Origin: Chelonoidis abingdonii
Lineage: Eukaryota > Chordata > Testudines > Testudinidae
Length of the DNA: 64,000 nucleotides
Reading direction: 5' to 3'
Assembly: GCF_003597395.2 (NCBI RefSeq)
Contig: NC_133773.1
Coordinates: 123,102,483 to 123,166,482, forward strand
How positions within the stretch are numbered: position 1 is the first letter of the stretch; each line of letters starts with the position of its first letter. Below are positions 1 to 11,115 of the stretch, one piece after another. The notes beneath the pieces were generated by a model. It was not told the DNA's origin. It saw only the letters and a list, made by a program, of their open reading frames with translations, and did not search any database. The position numbers and the translations under genes were made by a program.

Positions 1-560
1 GAAGTAGAGCGGCAGAATTACTTCTCATGTGTCGCTTACAACACTCCTGCTCATACATCTCAGAATTATGTTTTCTTGTTTTGTAACAGTATTACACTCT
101 TGACTCATATTTAGCTTGTGATCCAGTATGATCCCCAGATCCCTTTCTGCAGCACTCCTTCCTAGGCAGTCATTTCCCATTTTATATGTGTGCAACTGAC
201 TGTTTCTTCCTACGTGGATTACTTTACATTTGTTCTTACTGAATTTCATCCTGTTTTCTTCAGAGCATCCAGATCAGTTTGAATTTTAATACTATTCTCC
301 AAAGCACTTGCAACACCTCCCAGCTAGGTATTGTCCACAAACTTTATAAGTGTACTCTCTATGCCATTATCTAAATAATTGATGAAGATATGGAAAAGAA
401 CCCAACTCAGAACTGATCCCTATGGGACCTCACTCAATATGCCCTTCCAGCTTGAACCACTGATAACTACTCTCTGGGAACAGTTTTCAATCAGTTATAC
501 ATCCACCTTATAGTAGCTCCATCTAGATTGTATTTCCCTACAATATGAGCTATAAGATCA
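1..560 (-). mobile_element. CR1/L3-like LINE fragment with reverse transcriptase C-terminal remnant
   Basis: Read on the minus strand, 25-249 encodes a degraded C-terminal reverse transcriptase segment with the CR1 signature FSKNKCKVIHVG, then GRSAAERDLGIILDHKLNMS. The plus-strand text to about 560 continues with the antisense of the region around the RT core. The open frame carries stops and shifts outside the short ORF, so this is a dead fragment. It is cut by the left edge of the window and lies in sense orientation to ABLIM2. Confidence 0.75.
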
Positions 561-1184
561 AGTGGAGGATATCAAAGTAACACACGGGATTATAAAACTT
601 TCAAGCTTTTATTGTTTTCCCTGGTTGTTTCTTTCCAATTTTGTTACTCTCAAAATGACTAGTGTGTGATAGATCTTGTGAGAGGCAATGGAAACCAGCA
701 GGCTACCTCACCAGCTTGTGCCCAAAAGAATATTCTCCAGCCACAGGATTTCAGTTGCTTTCCTTCAGAGCTTCAGTTTTATTTCTTTAAATAAAACTGT
801 TTAACACAAGTTTAACATCTCAATCATGTTTGTTTTCCTGACCCAGGGTCTTCTGCAGGATCCTGTCTATTCCCTGCAGTCCCTAGCCTGCTCCCTGAAG
901 GTTTCACTCCAGAAGCCATCTACCTCAGAGTCACACATGAAATGGGTTCTGTCCCCTGATCCAGGGACTCCAAGAGTTAGACCACTACAAAAAACTGCTA
1001 AGCAAATTCTGGTGGTTTATTGAGAAAGACATGGCATGTTGAACTCCATCAAGATATGGAAAGGGGAGACGACTTTCTGCTCAGAGGGAACTGGAAGCAA
1101 GAACAGACAGACCCTGCTGCAAATACTAGGAATAGCCAGGCCTGGGGAATAAGTTTTGGCTAAAGTTTATGTTCTGTTATTATT
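561..1184. other. intronic DNA, nothing recognised
   Basis: Moderately AT-rich sequence with no exon-like frame, tRNA-like box or clear repeat boundary that I can support. It lies in the ABLIM2 intron below the exon at 2560-2675. Confidence 0.4.
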
Positions 1185-1490
1185 TGCTCAGGGTTTAACT
1201 GATCGCCATATTTGGGGTCGGGAAGGAATTTCCCCCCAGGGCAGATTGGCAGAGGCCCTGTAGGTTTTTCGCCTTCCGCTGCAGCATGGGGCACGGGTCA
1301 CTTGCTGGAGGATTCTCTGCAGCTTGAGGTCTTCAAACCACAATTTGAGGACTTCAATAACTCAGACATAGGTTAGCGGTGTGCTATAGAAGTGGATGGG
1401 TGAGATTCTGTGGCCTACATTGTGCAGGAGGTCAAACTAGATGATCATAATGGTCCCTTCTGACTTTAGAGTTTATGAGTCTACGAGTTA
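1185..1490 (+). mobile_element. CR1-family 3' end fragment
   Basis: The plus strand ends with the layout typical of CR1 3' ends: a stretch reading 'aggtcaaactagatgatcat', then a 'tcccttctgac' block, then a short tandem tail (gagtttatgagtctacgag). No coding potential remains. The assignment rests on this tail architecture and memory of similar chelonian sequences. Confidence 0.6.
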
Positions 1491-2559
1491 CCAGTAAAGC
1501 CAAACAGTAGGAAACGGAGTAAATTTGACTTTACACAGCCTGGATAGATTTTATTTGGAGCACGGGGAGACCACCACTGTCCACACAGGGATTTGGAGAA
1601 GTACTCAGAGTAATGGTTGACACCCCTTTTGCCAAGTTTCTACAAGCAGAAAATTCCATTGAAATCAATGGCACTGTGCTGATTTCTACAAGCAGAGGGT
1701 CTGGCCCAGAATATATTGCCAAGGAGGTCTGCTGGGAATCACAGCATCCTGAGTAAAAGTCGCTCAGCCCACTGTGTTCAGCTGATATCACTGCTCAGTA
1801 AAATGCTACAGTATTTATGGTAAATGAAATGGAGCTCAGAACAAAAAAAAGTAGTAAGTGATGCAAGTTTATGCAACTGCATCTACCGTATGTCACCTAT
1901 TAAAATATGGTTTTGAGCGTAATTTGACAGCAGCATATGAAATATGCTTTACATAAAGATAAATGGTCATAAAGGAAATGGAAATGAAAAGATCTGAAAA
2001 CAGCAGTATTTTACTGCAGTCATACATCCACGCCACATACATAGTACTCAAAGGGTCAGCCCTGGGCAAAAACATTGACAAAAATCAAAATACAAAGGCA
2101 ATTTAATAGGTAAGATTTAATATTAAAAGAGAATATGCTTTGGTGGTCTGTGCCCTTTCAAACAATACAGAAATAATCACAGTGGGCAAAAGCAGGTAAA
2201 TGTTGCTGAGGCAGGATTTGGCAAAATTCCCAATTGCATAAGAAAGTGATATAATTAAGGGTTCCAAAATAACCAGCATGGAAGGCTCCGGACTGCTGGC
2301 TGGCCTGTAGCATTTACAGACATCAAGTTAGTTAAGATCTGCATAATATCCTGCAACTGGCCATGGTGGGGAGGGGATACAATAAGTCCTTTCCCTAGGT
2401 ATCCACCAGTATGGCAGTTTCCCTTTTGCTTTTATAGCTTCTTCCCAGGGCAGATTCCTGCTTGTAACTCCTTACAGGCTGTAAGTTAAGGGAATCACAC
2501 ACAGTTACACTGCTTTATTCAGTAAACTACAAATAGATTTTTTAAAAAGACCTACTTAC
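1491..2559. other. intronic DNA, mostly unrecognised
   Basis: Intron of ABLIM2 downstream of the third visible exon. Around 1640-1710 there is a short palindrome-like patch (attccattgaaatcaatggc) of the kind seen elsewhere in the window in old MITE fragments. Otherwise nothing was recognised. Confidence 0.4.
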
Positions 2560-2675
2560 TTCGCAGGGCCTGGATGGAGAAAGTGCTATTGCTGCCAGCA
2601 GGGGGCAGTGAACACTTCTGGCAGACACACTCTTTCCCATTGAAAGTCACCCGGTCCCCAGGAGGAAAAGGCAGC
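2560..2675 (-). CDS. ABLIM2: ABLIM2 coding exon: end of LIM domain 2 and start of linker to LIM3
   Basis: A 116-bp exon on the minus strand. Its acceptor is a pyrimidine-rich tract ending in CAG just above 2675, and its donor is GTAAGTAG starting at 2559. The first base completes an AGG codon begun in the previous exon. The frame then gives LPFPPGDRVTFNGKECVCQK, followed by CSLPPAGSNSTFSIQALR, and ends in phase 1. The two Cys of CVCQKC match the last zinc ligand pair of LIM2; the peptide after them is the linker toward LIM3. LPFPPGDRVTFNGKEC is very close to vertebrate ABLIM2 as I recall it and differs from ABLIM3 (KPFPIGDKVTFSG). Actin-binding LIM proteins link actin filaments to signalling partners through four N-terminal LIM domains and a C-terminal villin headpiece. 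The remaining exons lie left of the window. Confidence 0.93.
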
Positions 2676-4164
2676 CTGCAGCAGGAAAAATCAAAACATG
2701 ACAAACAGAAAATCCTCACTTCCCTCACTGAAGTCAGATGATATTTTCCATGCAGGAACTGATCATTGGGGGGTGGTGAGGGAGGGAGTTGTGTGTGTGT
2801 GTTACTTAGCCTTTTCATGCACACATTCTTTTCATTCACACATCCAATCAACAGTCACTGGGAGGCTAAAATATCAAAGGTAAGGAACAAACTAGCAACT
2901 TCGATGCGTTAAGTTAAAGCTACTCAGAGAAAACTTGCCAAAGACTGGAGAAAGTACTCAAAAGCCAAGGCAAGTCCAGTGTTTCCTGGAAACATGGTGA
3001 CTGGTGACTGATAACCACCAATATCAGTCTTGGAATTGAGAGGGAGCTAGAATCATTTGTTTTTAATGAATATATACAAGTGTTATTGCTGTTGCAGAGA
3101 CTATACCAGGCTGTTAAAATGTTGCAAGAGAGCTATGAGTTTTCTTTTTGAAAAAAAACTTTTGAAAAATATAATCCTCATCAGCTATGAGCATATCAAA
3201 GTTCTCCGCTTAATCCATTTATTCAGAAATCAAATGCTTGCAAATACTCCTTGGAGGAAACAGACCACAATTATCGAACCGGAGACAACTACATAAAGTT
3301 GCTTTTTCCATTGAACTAGAGCTCTCTTTACATTTAATTAAATGGTTCCATCTATTAACATCCTCTCAGGTAAAAGGCTATCCTTGTTAGATATTGCTTA
3401 TGCACAGAAACTAGAGAGGTTTGTTTGGGGAGGAAGAACTGGGCAAATCACTTTATACTGCAGGGAACGATGAAGAGGGTTTATAACACATTTCTATCAG
3501 GATGAAATTCACCTTGTACAAGGCCTACGTACCACTAAATCCCAAATGAAACATCAAAATATGGCTTAAGTGGGTATTAAGTGGTGCATTGGCATAATGC
3601 ATACCTTCTGCCCAGTGGTGAATTCCATCTGGGAGGTGTATGTCACTGAAATATAATTAAGAAAATTCTGCATTATATTCACCACCACCCCAATTTTTTT
3701 TTCAAATTATGAAACATTATATAAAGGCTCTCGTTTGAGATTTTTTTTCCCCTCCATATAAAGGCTTTATACACACTCCTTGCTAAGTACAGTAGACAGA
3801 TTCTTTTGCTCCCAGAGTAGTATTAAAAAAACCTTCTTGGGGAGCAGGGAATATTTCTTACTATGTGTTTGTACAGTATGAATAATATAATAGGGCTATG
3901 ATCTTAGTTGGGGTTCCTAAGACCTGCTGCAATACCAATATGAAATAATAAGAAAATATTGTGAACAGTGCATCTAATAGGAAGAGAAATCACTAGCCAC
4001 ATCTCCATGTTTTACATATAATGCAAAGGAATGACTAATGACAACACAGGTGCCATCTTAATTGTAAAATGATGTACCTTACTTTAATTCAAATACTGTG
4101 CTGCATTACCATTGTAAATGTGAAATCCACTATATAATTTTATTGTTTTAATAAAATAGCAGAC
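2676..4164. other. ABLIM2 intron, nothing recognised
   Basis: AT-rich intronic sequence with homopolymer runs near 3695-3750. No coding segment or bounded repeat was recognised. Confidence 0.4.
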
Positions 4165-4470
4165 ATTAAGGCCAGAAGTCAGGATGTTGATCATCTAATT
4201 ACATTTCCTGTAAAACGAAGATCAAAGATCTCGCCCAGCATTTTCTGCATCATGCTCACTAACTTCTAGCTGAGGTAGAGCATATTGTTTAGGAAGACAT
4301 CCATGCTTGATTTATAGACTCTGAGTTAAGGAGAATTTATTACAGCCCTTGGCAATCTGCTCCAAATTAACCCCTGACCCTTACAAACAAAAACAGATAA
4401 CAGAACCTATTTTACAATTACATTAAAGATTTTCTGTCTTATTCTTGCATTCATATGACCAGCTACATTT
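4165..4470 (-). mobile_element. old CR1/L3-type LINE 3' end fragment
   Basis: Contains, in order, the antisense blocks of a common CR1/L3-like 3' end: a 'gatcatctaatta' block, 'tcatgctcactaacttcta', 'agagcatattgtttaggaag' and 'acatccatgcttgatttata'. It is strongly diverged and non-coding. The fragment at 49270-49610 appears to be a neighbouring part of the same family. Confidence 0.55.
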
Positions 4471-5894
4471 TCTGGGCAAAATCATGGCCCCATTGGAGTC
4501 AATGGGAGCTTTGCCATTGACTTAAGGAGATCATAATTTCACACCACAAACAAAGCTAGATCATCCACTGAACTTTCTGCTGGGGAATATCAGTAAAATG
4601 GCAGGTCTCTCTGAGTGGCATGAGCACCAGTTACAGTTACGGAGGTAGTAGTAGGCATTTATAACAAATAAACTGGTTTGAAAAATTCCTACAAAGAACC
4701 ACTCCATATACATTCTAATTTAGTAAATATTTATAAACTTTCTAAAGTGCAGTAACCAATGACAGCAGTCTTCCTTTAAAGAGGGGTGAGGACAATCTCC
4801 AAAAGAAGTTTCATTCATTTCTTCAGAGCCAAAGGATGGTAGACAAGCAACAGGACTTCAAGGGTGGGGTTGAAAAGCAGGAAACAACGAAGTTCAGTAG
4901 GACTTTGACAAAGATACAGAAGGCCATTTTCTTGCCATAAAAAAAGACCTTCAAATTTGTTTGAAAGTTGAGAGAAGACATAAAAAGGAGTTTGCAAATA
5001 TATATAAAGGGCAAAAGGTGAGCAGCAAGGCCCTGATTCAGTAAGGCTCTTGCCTTCAATGGGACAAAACACACTTGCTTAAACTTGGGCATTTGCTTAT
5101 GTACTGTGCTGAATTGGAGCCCAAATTTGATATCTACCATCTCTGACAGTATCGCTGTAATACCTGACTATCTTTTCTCTTTCGCAAGCAACTAGGCTCA
5201 TGGATTCACAAGCAAGCAAACATGATAGTTCATGAGACAGAGATGAAGGTCAGTTAGCAAGGTTTCAGTTTTTGAGCTCTTTAGCTTGAAGTCCAGAACA
5301 TGTACAGAACTGTAGGTTATGCACAAATGCAGATATGCTTTTCTTGATAGTTCCACACAAACTCTTACCTACCAAATGCCTTTGGCTACAGGATTTAATT
5401 AGTCACTCGCACTTAAGCATTCAGTGTGATTTCATGTTGGGACAAGGGGTTAGAAGTATTTTTAAGACAATGATTCGTTCCATGCAACTCTCTGAGATGA
5501 GTTGCAGTGTCTTTTATTAGCATATTTTATCACTGTCACTTTCCTTACCAGTGGATTTTGGTTTTAAACAAACTTCATAGGTTATTCTATTTTCCCCCTC
5601 AACACCAACTCAAGCATTGCTCAGTGTAATTCCTGATGGAGGCTTAATACTAAGTAAAACTCCAAGGGTCAAATCCTGTGCTTATTTATACTTTGTACAA
5701 CCACACAGACATGAAAGCTGTTGCACAGGATGTAAGTTAGGGCAGAATTTGGCCTAGGGAATTGAATACTGGGGATGAATGGGGCAAACACTGCTTGCTA
5801 CAGGCTTCTGTACTTAAAGTCATAGACAGGCATATTGAAAGGAACTATGAGAATTCAGACAAGACTGCCTGACACAAGATGCACCAGGTATTCA
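4471..5894. repeat. intron with two decayed palindromic MITE-like fragments
   Basis: 4480-4540 has a centre reading cattggagtcaatgggag. 5036-5122 starts 'ggccctgattcagtaaggct' and ends with 'gtgctgaattggagccc', an imperfect inverted pair around a 'ttcaatggg' centre. Similar centres recur at 9549-9640, 25138-25250 and 25470-25580. The rest of this stretch shows nothing I recognise. Confidence 0.4.
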
Positions 5895-6000
5895 GATATT
5901 CATAGATTACAAGTCAGAAGGGACCAACATGATCACCTAGTCTGACCTCAGAATTAAAGGAGCCATAGTTCCCCCATTGGCAGGGCACTGCTAGTGTCTG
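5895..6000 (-). mobile_element. CR1/SINE tail fragment
   Basis: The text from 'attcatagattacaagtcag' through 'agggacc', 'gatcacctagtctgacctc' is the reverse of a CR1-like 3' tail. It is short, diverged and has no coding content. Confidence 0.5.
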
Positions 6001-6296
6001 GTACTGAAGCTGACCCCTAAGCATCAAGCCACTTGTGACTGTGCATATTTAGTACCTAGGGATATGCAGTTAATGCAAGTTACAGAGACTGTCAAGATGT
6101 TTGCTTCTCCCCAAGAGGCACAGTAAACAATAATATTTATTTCTTAACATGTACCACATGCTTAGTTTATAGGGAAGCTTATTAAATATCTGGGTGTTTC
6201 ACTACACACACCAAATACACGTCTTTTTCTTCATGAACTCCAGAAAAATCTTTATTTCAATCAGAAATATGGGCAATGCCCATACAAAAACTAATG

Positions 6297-6370
6297 GCCA
6301 GATTTTCCAAGAGTGCATCCAACACTTTCTATGCCGACACCCAAATTAAAAGGCAAGATTTGTAAAAGTG
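6297..6370. repeat. fragment of a palindromic 'ggccagattttc' MITE
   Basis: Begins 'tggccagattttccaagagt', the same end motif as the longer copies at 22012-22186 and 39451-39716. Only one end is recognisable. Confidence 0.35.
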
Positions 6371-6661
6371 CTCAGCAGCTGGGAGCTTCCTAAAGGATTT
6401 TTTATGCTCCAGATAGCTTCAGTTTTGATGTCAAACCTCTGATGGTCTCTTGGTCCCATAAAAAAGAATTGGCTCTCAATGCTCTGTCTCACAGCCCTGC
6501 TCCACAGCAATCTTTTGAATGGCTCCACTAAATCTCAGCCTCTAGCAGCACAGATAACATAGCTTTTACTATGGACAGTTAACGCTTGATGCCCTGCCCC
6601 CTCCCTCAGGAGAAATGTCCTGGGAGCTTCTATAGGCCACAGCCTCTTCTAACGGGAAGAA

Positions 6662-6860
6662 TGATGGGCCAGTGGTTAGGGCACTAGCTTAGGACTTGCT
6701 CCACCACAGACTTCATGTGCAATTTTGAAAAATTCACTTAGCCTCCCTGTGCTTCAGTTCCCCATCTGTGAAATAGGAATAACAGTACTTCCCAAGTTCA
6801 CATGCGTGGTTGAGAGGATAAATACCTTAAAAGATTGTAAAGTTTTTTGAGAGCTACTAA
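6662..6860 (+). mobile_element. MIR-type SINE
   Basis: Shows a tRNA-like head 'ccagtggttagggcactagc', then 'ccaccacagacttcatgtgc', a core with 'cacttagcctccctgtgctt' and 'cagttccccatctgtgaaat', then a 'gaggataaatac' tail. These blocks occur in the order of amniote MIR elements. Short internal deletions are visible. Confidence 0.72.
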
Positions 6861-7184
6861 TTAGAGCCAGATATATTTATCACAGCAGCCATAAAAATAA
6901 AGCTGCTCAGATACCAGTGGAATCAGTTCCTCTGCAAATGTTTGAATTTATTCTATTACTCTTCCATTCATTCCTAGTTATAGGCAATAACATCAGCAGG
7001 GAATAATTGGACCGGGCTATAAACAGGGCTGGGAGAGCAATAGCATAAGCCATAACTTTTTGCAGTCAGAGCAAATATGCAATTTAGAACCTGCATTTGT
7101 GTAATTAACAGCCATGTGGTCAGAGCAAGATAGAAGGAAACAATGACGCAAGACATTAATTCCATTATACTGTATTTCACAGAA

Positions 7185-7255
7185 TCATAAAAATGTAGGG
7201 CTGGAAGAGCTCTTGAGAAGTCATCAATCCTGGTCCCCTGCATTATGGCAGGACC
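7185..7255 (-). mobile_element. CR1 3' end fragment
   Basis: 'cacagaatcataaaaatgta' followed by 'gggctggaagagctc' and 'aagtcatcaatcctggtccc' is the reverse of a CR1 3' terminus. About 70 bp, truncated. Confidence 0.55.
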
Positions 7256-9548
7256 AAGTAAAAAACCTGAGCCTGGAGGGAAAAATCTACGACCTTTAAA
7301 CGTCCTCTTAGCCCTAAAATGCCAATGTACTACCTACTGCACTATTTCAGGTTTAATTCTCACGTTTCACATATACAGTATTTGTTACTTCACTTTATTC
7401 CACTCACTGAAGCACCAGTACTCCATGGGAGTGACATACTAATCCCAGTTGGATACCTCATGAAAGACTAGGTTTACTGACATGCCTACTTCATAGAGAA
7501 GCCAAGGTTTATCAATACAAAGGTGGGGAGCAACAGATAATCCAGGCCCTATTCTGGGACATTCAGTGACAAGATATTCCAATAGCAGCATTGTCAACAG
7601 GGCCAGCAAAAGTATATGACCACATTTTTTTGCCTGTTGTTTTTTGTTTTTCTTGCTCTAATTTACTACATCTGCTTTGGTTTTCTGACTGCTTTCACTA
7701 TTTGAGAGAAAGCACACTTCCACATCCCACTGCTTGCTATTATAATCTTGTTTTTTCTGAAGCTGAGAAAGAACTGTTGCAAGTGTCACTATTAGAAGTG
7801 TGGTTCAAAAATCATTGATTTGCTATTCAGCGTATTAATAATCAAAACAATATAATGTGTCACTTTAGCAGATACAGAGAGCACAGATTATAAAACTGTT
7901 TATTCAACGACTAATCCCAGAATGTGCTGAACACATCTTGTATGAGTACAGAGTGCCCTCAAAATCAGACTTCTAAAAAAGAGATTTGATTTTCTGAAGG
8001 TAAAGATGACTTTAAAATCCTAGCCCTGAAACAACTTGTTTAATTTCTGAAAAATGATTCTATTTTCAGTCATTTTCTTTGACAGCAAAACCCATCTTTA
8101 CTTGAATATACCATACATATTGCCTGCTTCACATTACTTTCACTGAGCTTTAGTACAAAACCAAATATTAATGAAGAATGTCTCATAGTGTTTGGATACA
8201 GACACTCTTTCTCACAGGAAGCATAAAGAATGCCTGCTTTGCAAAGACTGGGCCATATGGAGCTGTGTTGATTTACACCAGCTGAGGATCTGGCCTGGTA
8301 TTTCTAATCTAACAGGATGACAGGGTTCTTCTGTTGACCCACACGATAAGCAGATGCTAGAATCTTGCTGGTGGAGGCTAATTGATTCCTGCTTGTAACT
8401 TGGAGGGCTGAAGTGGATGGAGGCAATATGAGGTGGAATGCCACACTAGGGGAAGAGACTTGTGCTGTTGTTGAGACAGCAGCAGTTGGGAGGCTCGGCC
8501 GAATACATGTTTTGCCTTGACTCCTTTTTAATCCAACCATTTGGTGTTCTAGATGAAGAACTGAGGTTGACAGAATGTATTTGGGTGAAGTACTGTCGTG
8601 TAGGGATCTGAAGTTTTAAAGAGCAATTCAGCTTTTGTCTGCATTTGATAGTAATCTGTGTGGCAGATTATATTTATGGTTTTCTTAGTGCCATGGCTCA
8701 GTTTGCTTTGTTAGGGAGCAAGAAGTTAAGTAGTTTAACCATCGTAGAAGCTTATTCTGAACTTTCAGGGAATTGTTTCAGCTGGAACCGTAAACATCCA
8801 GACTGCAATAAAGGGCTAGGTGCAGCTTGGTAAATAATTTAGGTTTCAATTATAAAACCTAACGAAATTCTAATTGAGGCATCAATCCTACTTCGTGAGA
8901 AAATAATCTCAAGGAGTTTTTCTTCTTCTCTTAATTGACTCTAGGTCTGAACAACACTGCTGGCAAGAAGAAAAGCACCAGAAATATGGTATCTAGTGGG
9001 TTTGTTTATAGATGGAGCCATTCATGTATGTGTAGGGCAAATGTGTGATATCCTCCATCCACCCTTTGAACTTGTAATTTATGTTACTGATCATAGAGTG
9101 GAGATACTCATTTTTTCTTTCTAAGTTTTTCTGAGGTTCTTTTTCTATATTCCTTAGTCCATTTTATTTATAGTCTCCAATGAGAATATGTTTTGGGATA
9201 AATGAGAAAAATCTAAAGAGACAGGATTCAATGGAACAAGGGTTTTAAGAGTGACTTCGCCTTAATCTGTCCGCTCAGTTATATCTGGGTTGATATTATT
9301 GCTTTTTGTTCTGATTTTAATATAAGGCTCTCTCTGTTTTTATCTTATCAGTAAATGTTCATAATTAGTCGTGAAAAATAATATTGCATTTCCATTTACT
9401 TTGAATTATTATTATAAAACTGTATTTCTTACAAGTTCTCACTAAAGTCTTAAACCATTGACATATAGGTATTTGCATGAAAGCTACAGTTCAGTATCAG
9501 TCTTACTCTAGCACCCCCCTAAAAAAATCCTTCAGTTACAGGGTTAGG
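7256..9548. other. ABLIM2 intron, almost nothing recognised
   Basis: Unique-looking AT-rich intron. 8248-8298 ('ggccatatggagctgtgttg' to 'ctgaggatctggcc') may be a small palindromic repeat remnant. No exon with splice sites and conserved frame was seen on either strand. Confidence 0.4.
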
Positions 9549-9640
9549 TCCCAATCCTGCAACTACATGCATGTGAATAGATCCATTGAACTCAATGGAA
9601 CCCATGAGTGAAACTCACTACTGCGATGAGGGCCAACAGT
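9549..9640. repeat. decayed palindromic MITE-like fragment
   Basis: Starts 'cccaatcctgcaactacatg' and is centred on 'ccattgaactcaatggaa', with partly complementary flanks. Same architecture as 5036-5122. Confidence 0.4.
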
Positions 9641-10296
9641 AGGCCTTTTTACTACTTAAGTTCAACTGAATATCTATTTTGGAGGTTATGGTGGTACACA
9701 GACCAGTGCTTGCTCTCTGCACACAGGTATATGTAACCCCACATTTTTAAAGTTACTCCTATGTTTATATGTGTGCATGATTAGGACTTCACTGTGTATT
9801 TTTGATTTCCATTTTTTCTGAGAGTATTCATCTGTTTTTGTAAATACATTTTAATGTATTGATTTTCACAGTCTGTTAACTGTGTTTGCAGCAGAGTGAC
9901 ATTCTAGAGCAGTACAGTGAACACCAGAGAGGCCAGGGAGCAGTGGTGTCTGCATCCCCTGCACCTCAGCAATGGGGAATAAGATATCTCAAAGTTGGAC
10001 ACACTGTTTGTTGCACATGGAATTAGTGAACACTTTTAAAATTTTGACTGCAATAATTAATTAAGTAATTATTAAGTAGCACTAGTAAATGGCATAGAAA
10101 GGCTGAACTATTTCAGTTCAAAACCCCATAAATTAAACGCTGGCAGAATGGTAGAACCAAATAAGCAGGGCACCTCCTTGACAGCTTATGGAGGATGTTT
10201 TGCTTATGAGCCTCCCCATGGATTCCTGGCTTTTGTCTCTTTTGAAACATACTTTTTTATAGTGATAAAAATAAAATTTTTATTTGGAAAACATAC

Positions 10297-10480
10297 CTGC
10301 AAAGAGCACACACAAAACAGGCTGGGTGGTAGGTTTTCCCCAGTGCTGAAACCACTTCCCCCTCAATGAATTCATCACAGCTGATGCATCGTGTGCCATA
10401 GAGTCTTTGATAGTCCAAAGTACAGATGTAGTCTCCCTGTCTCACAAAAAATCCTCCTTGAGCCAGGTCACATCCACAAA
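10297..10480 (-). CDS. ABLIM2: ABLIM2 coding exon: end of LIM1 and most of LIM2
   Basis: A 184-bp exon on the minus strand with acceptor ...CTCCATGTAG above 10480 and donor GTATGT starting at 10296. It enters in phase 1 (two bases completing a Val codon) and leaves in phase 2, as both neighbours require. It reads CGCDLAQGGFFVRQGDYICT, then LDYQRLYGTRCISCDEFIEG, then EVVSALGKTYHPACFVCALC. The first part supplies the last Cys and Asp ligands of LIM1 (YICTLD). CISC opens LIM2, and HPAC plus CALC supply its next ligands. All visible zinc ligands are intact. Close similarity to ABLIM2 (YICTLDYQRLYGTRC, FIEGEVVSALGKTYHP) sets it apart from ABLIM1 and ABLIM3. The intron to the next exon is about 7.6 kb. 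Confidence 0.95.
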
Positions 10481-10740
10481 CTACATGGAGAGAAATGGCA
10501 AAGATTTAGAGGACTGAAATTGTGGAGCTGTATCTATAATAAGATGAATCTTCATTCACAATCAGCACATTTTTCAATATATATAGCAGATCTTCAAGCA
10601 CAGGCATCTTAATATTTGGGGCTCCTGATCACAAGACACCCATGAGTCAGAAGGTTGCTACCCTTATGGTTTTCATCATGATCTACATGAATAAGCTTGT
10701 TTTATTCCATATAGAAAAACTAACATCGCAGCAGAGAACC

Positions 10741-11115
10741 TGAGGCCTGGTCTACACTACTGGGTTAGGTTGACGAAAGCTGCCTTGTATTGACCTAACT
10801 GTGGAAGTGTCTTTGCTTAAATTTGGCTCCTGCTGACATAAACGCCTCACTACACGATTTAGCATCACCACCTTCCCAAGTGGCATTGAGTCCTGGTAGG
10901 TCCTGCATTGTTTATGTCAACTGTTATTGACTTTCAGGAGACATCCCACAATACCCCACACAGACAATACAATTGATGCAAGCACTCCTGGTGAGGACAT
11001 GCACCACCAACACAAGGAGCCAAATGTGCCCACACAAAAGTGGTTTAATAACTGCGGTGGTTGTATGCGGACGTAAATTAGGTCAACATAATTTTGTAGC
11101 ATAAACATGGCCTGA
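10741..11115. mobile_element. PIF/Harbinger-like MITE with TGA target-site duplication
   Basis: The element runs 10744-11112 and is flanked on both sides by TGA. Its left end is GGCCTGGTCTACACTAC; the right end read in reverse is GGCCATGTTTATGCTAC, an imperfect terminal inverted repeat. The GTCTACAC core is shared with the larger Harbinger element at 55454-60482. No transposase frame is present, so it is non-autonomous. Confidence 0.65.

Noticed and set aside
10744..11112. Exons between 10.7 and 11.6 kb suggested by overlapping 90-133 codon frames
   Set aside because: Frames run through a MITE and unique intron and show no conserved domain or paired splice sites.
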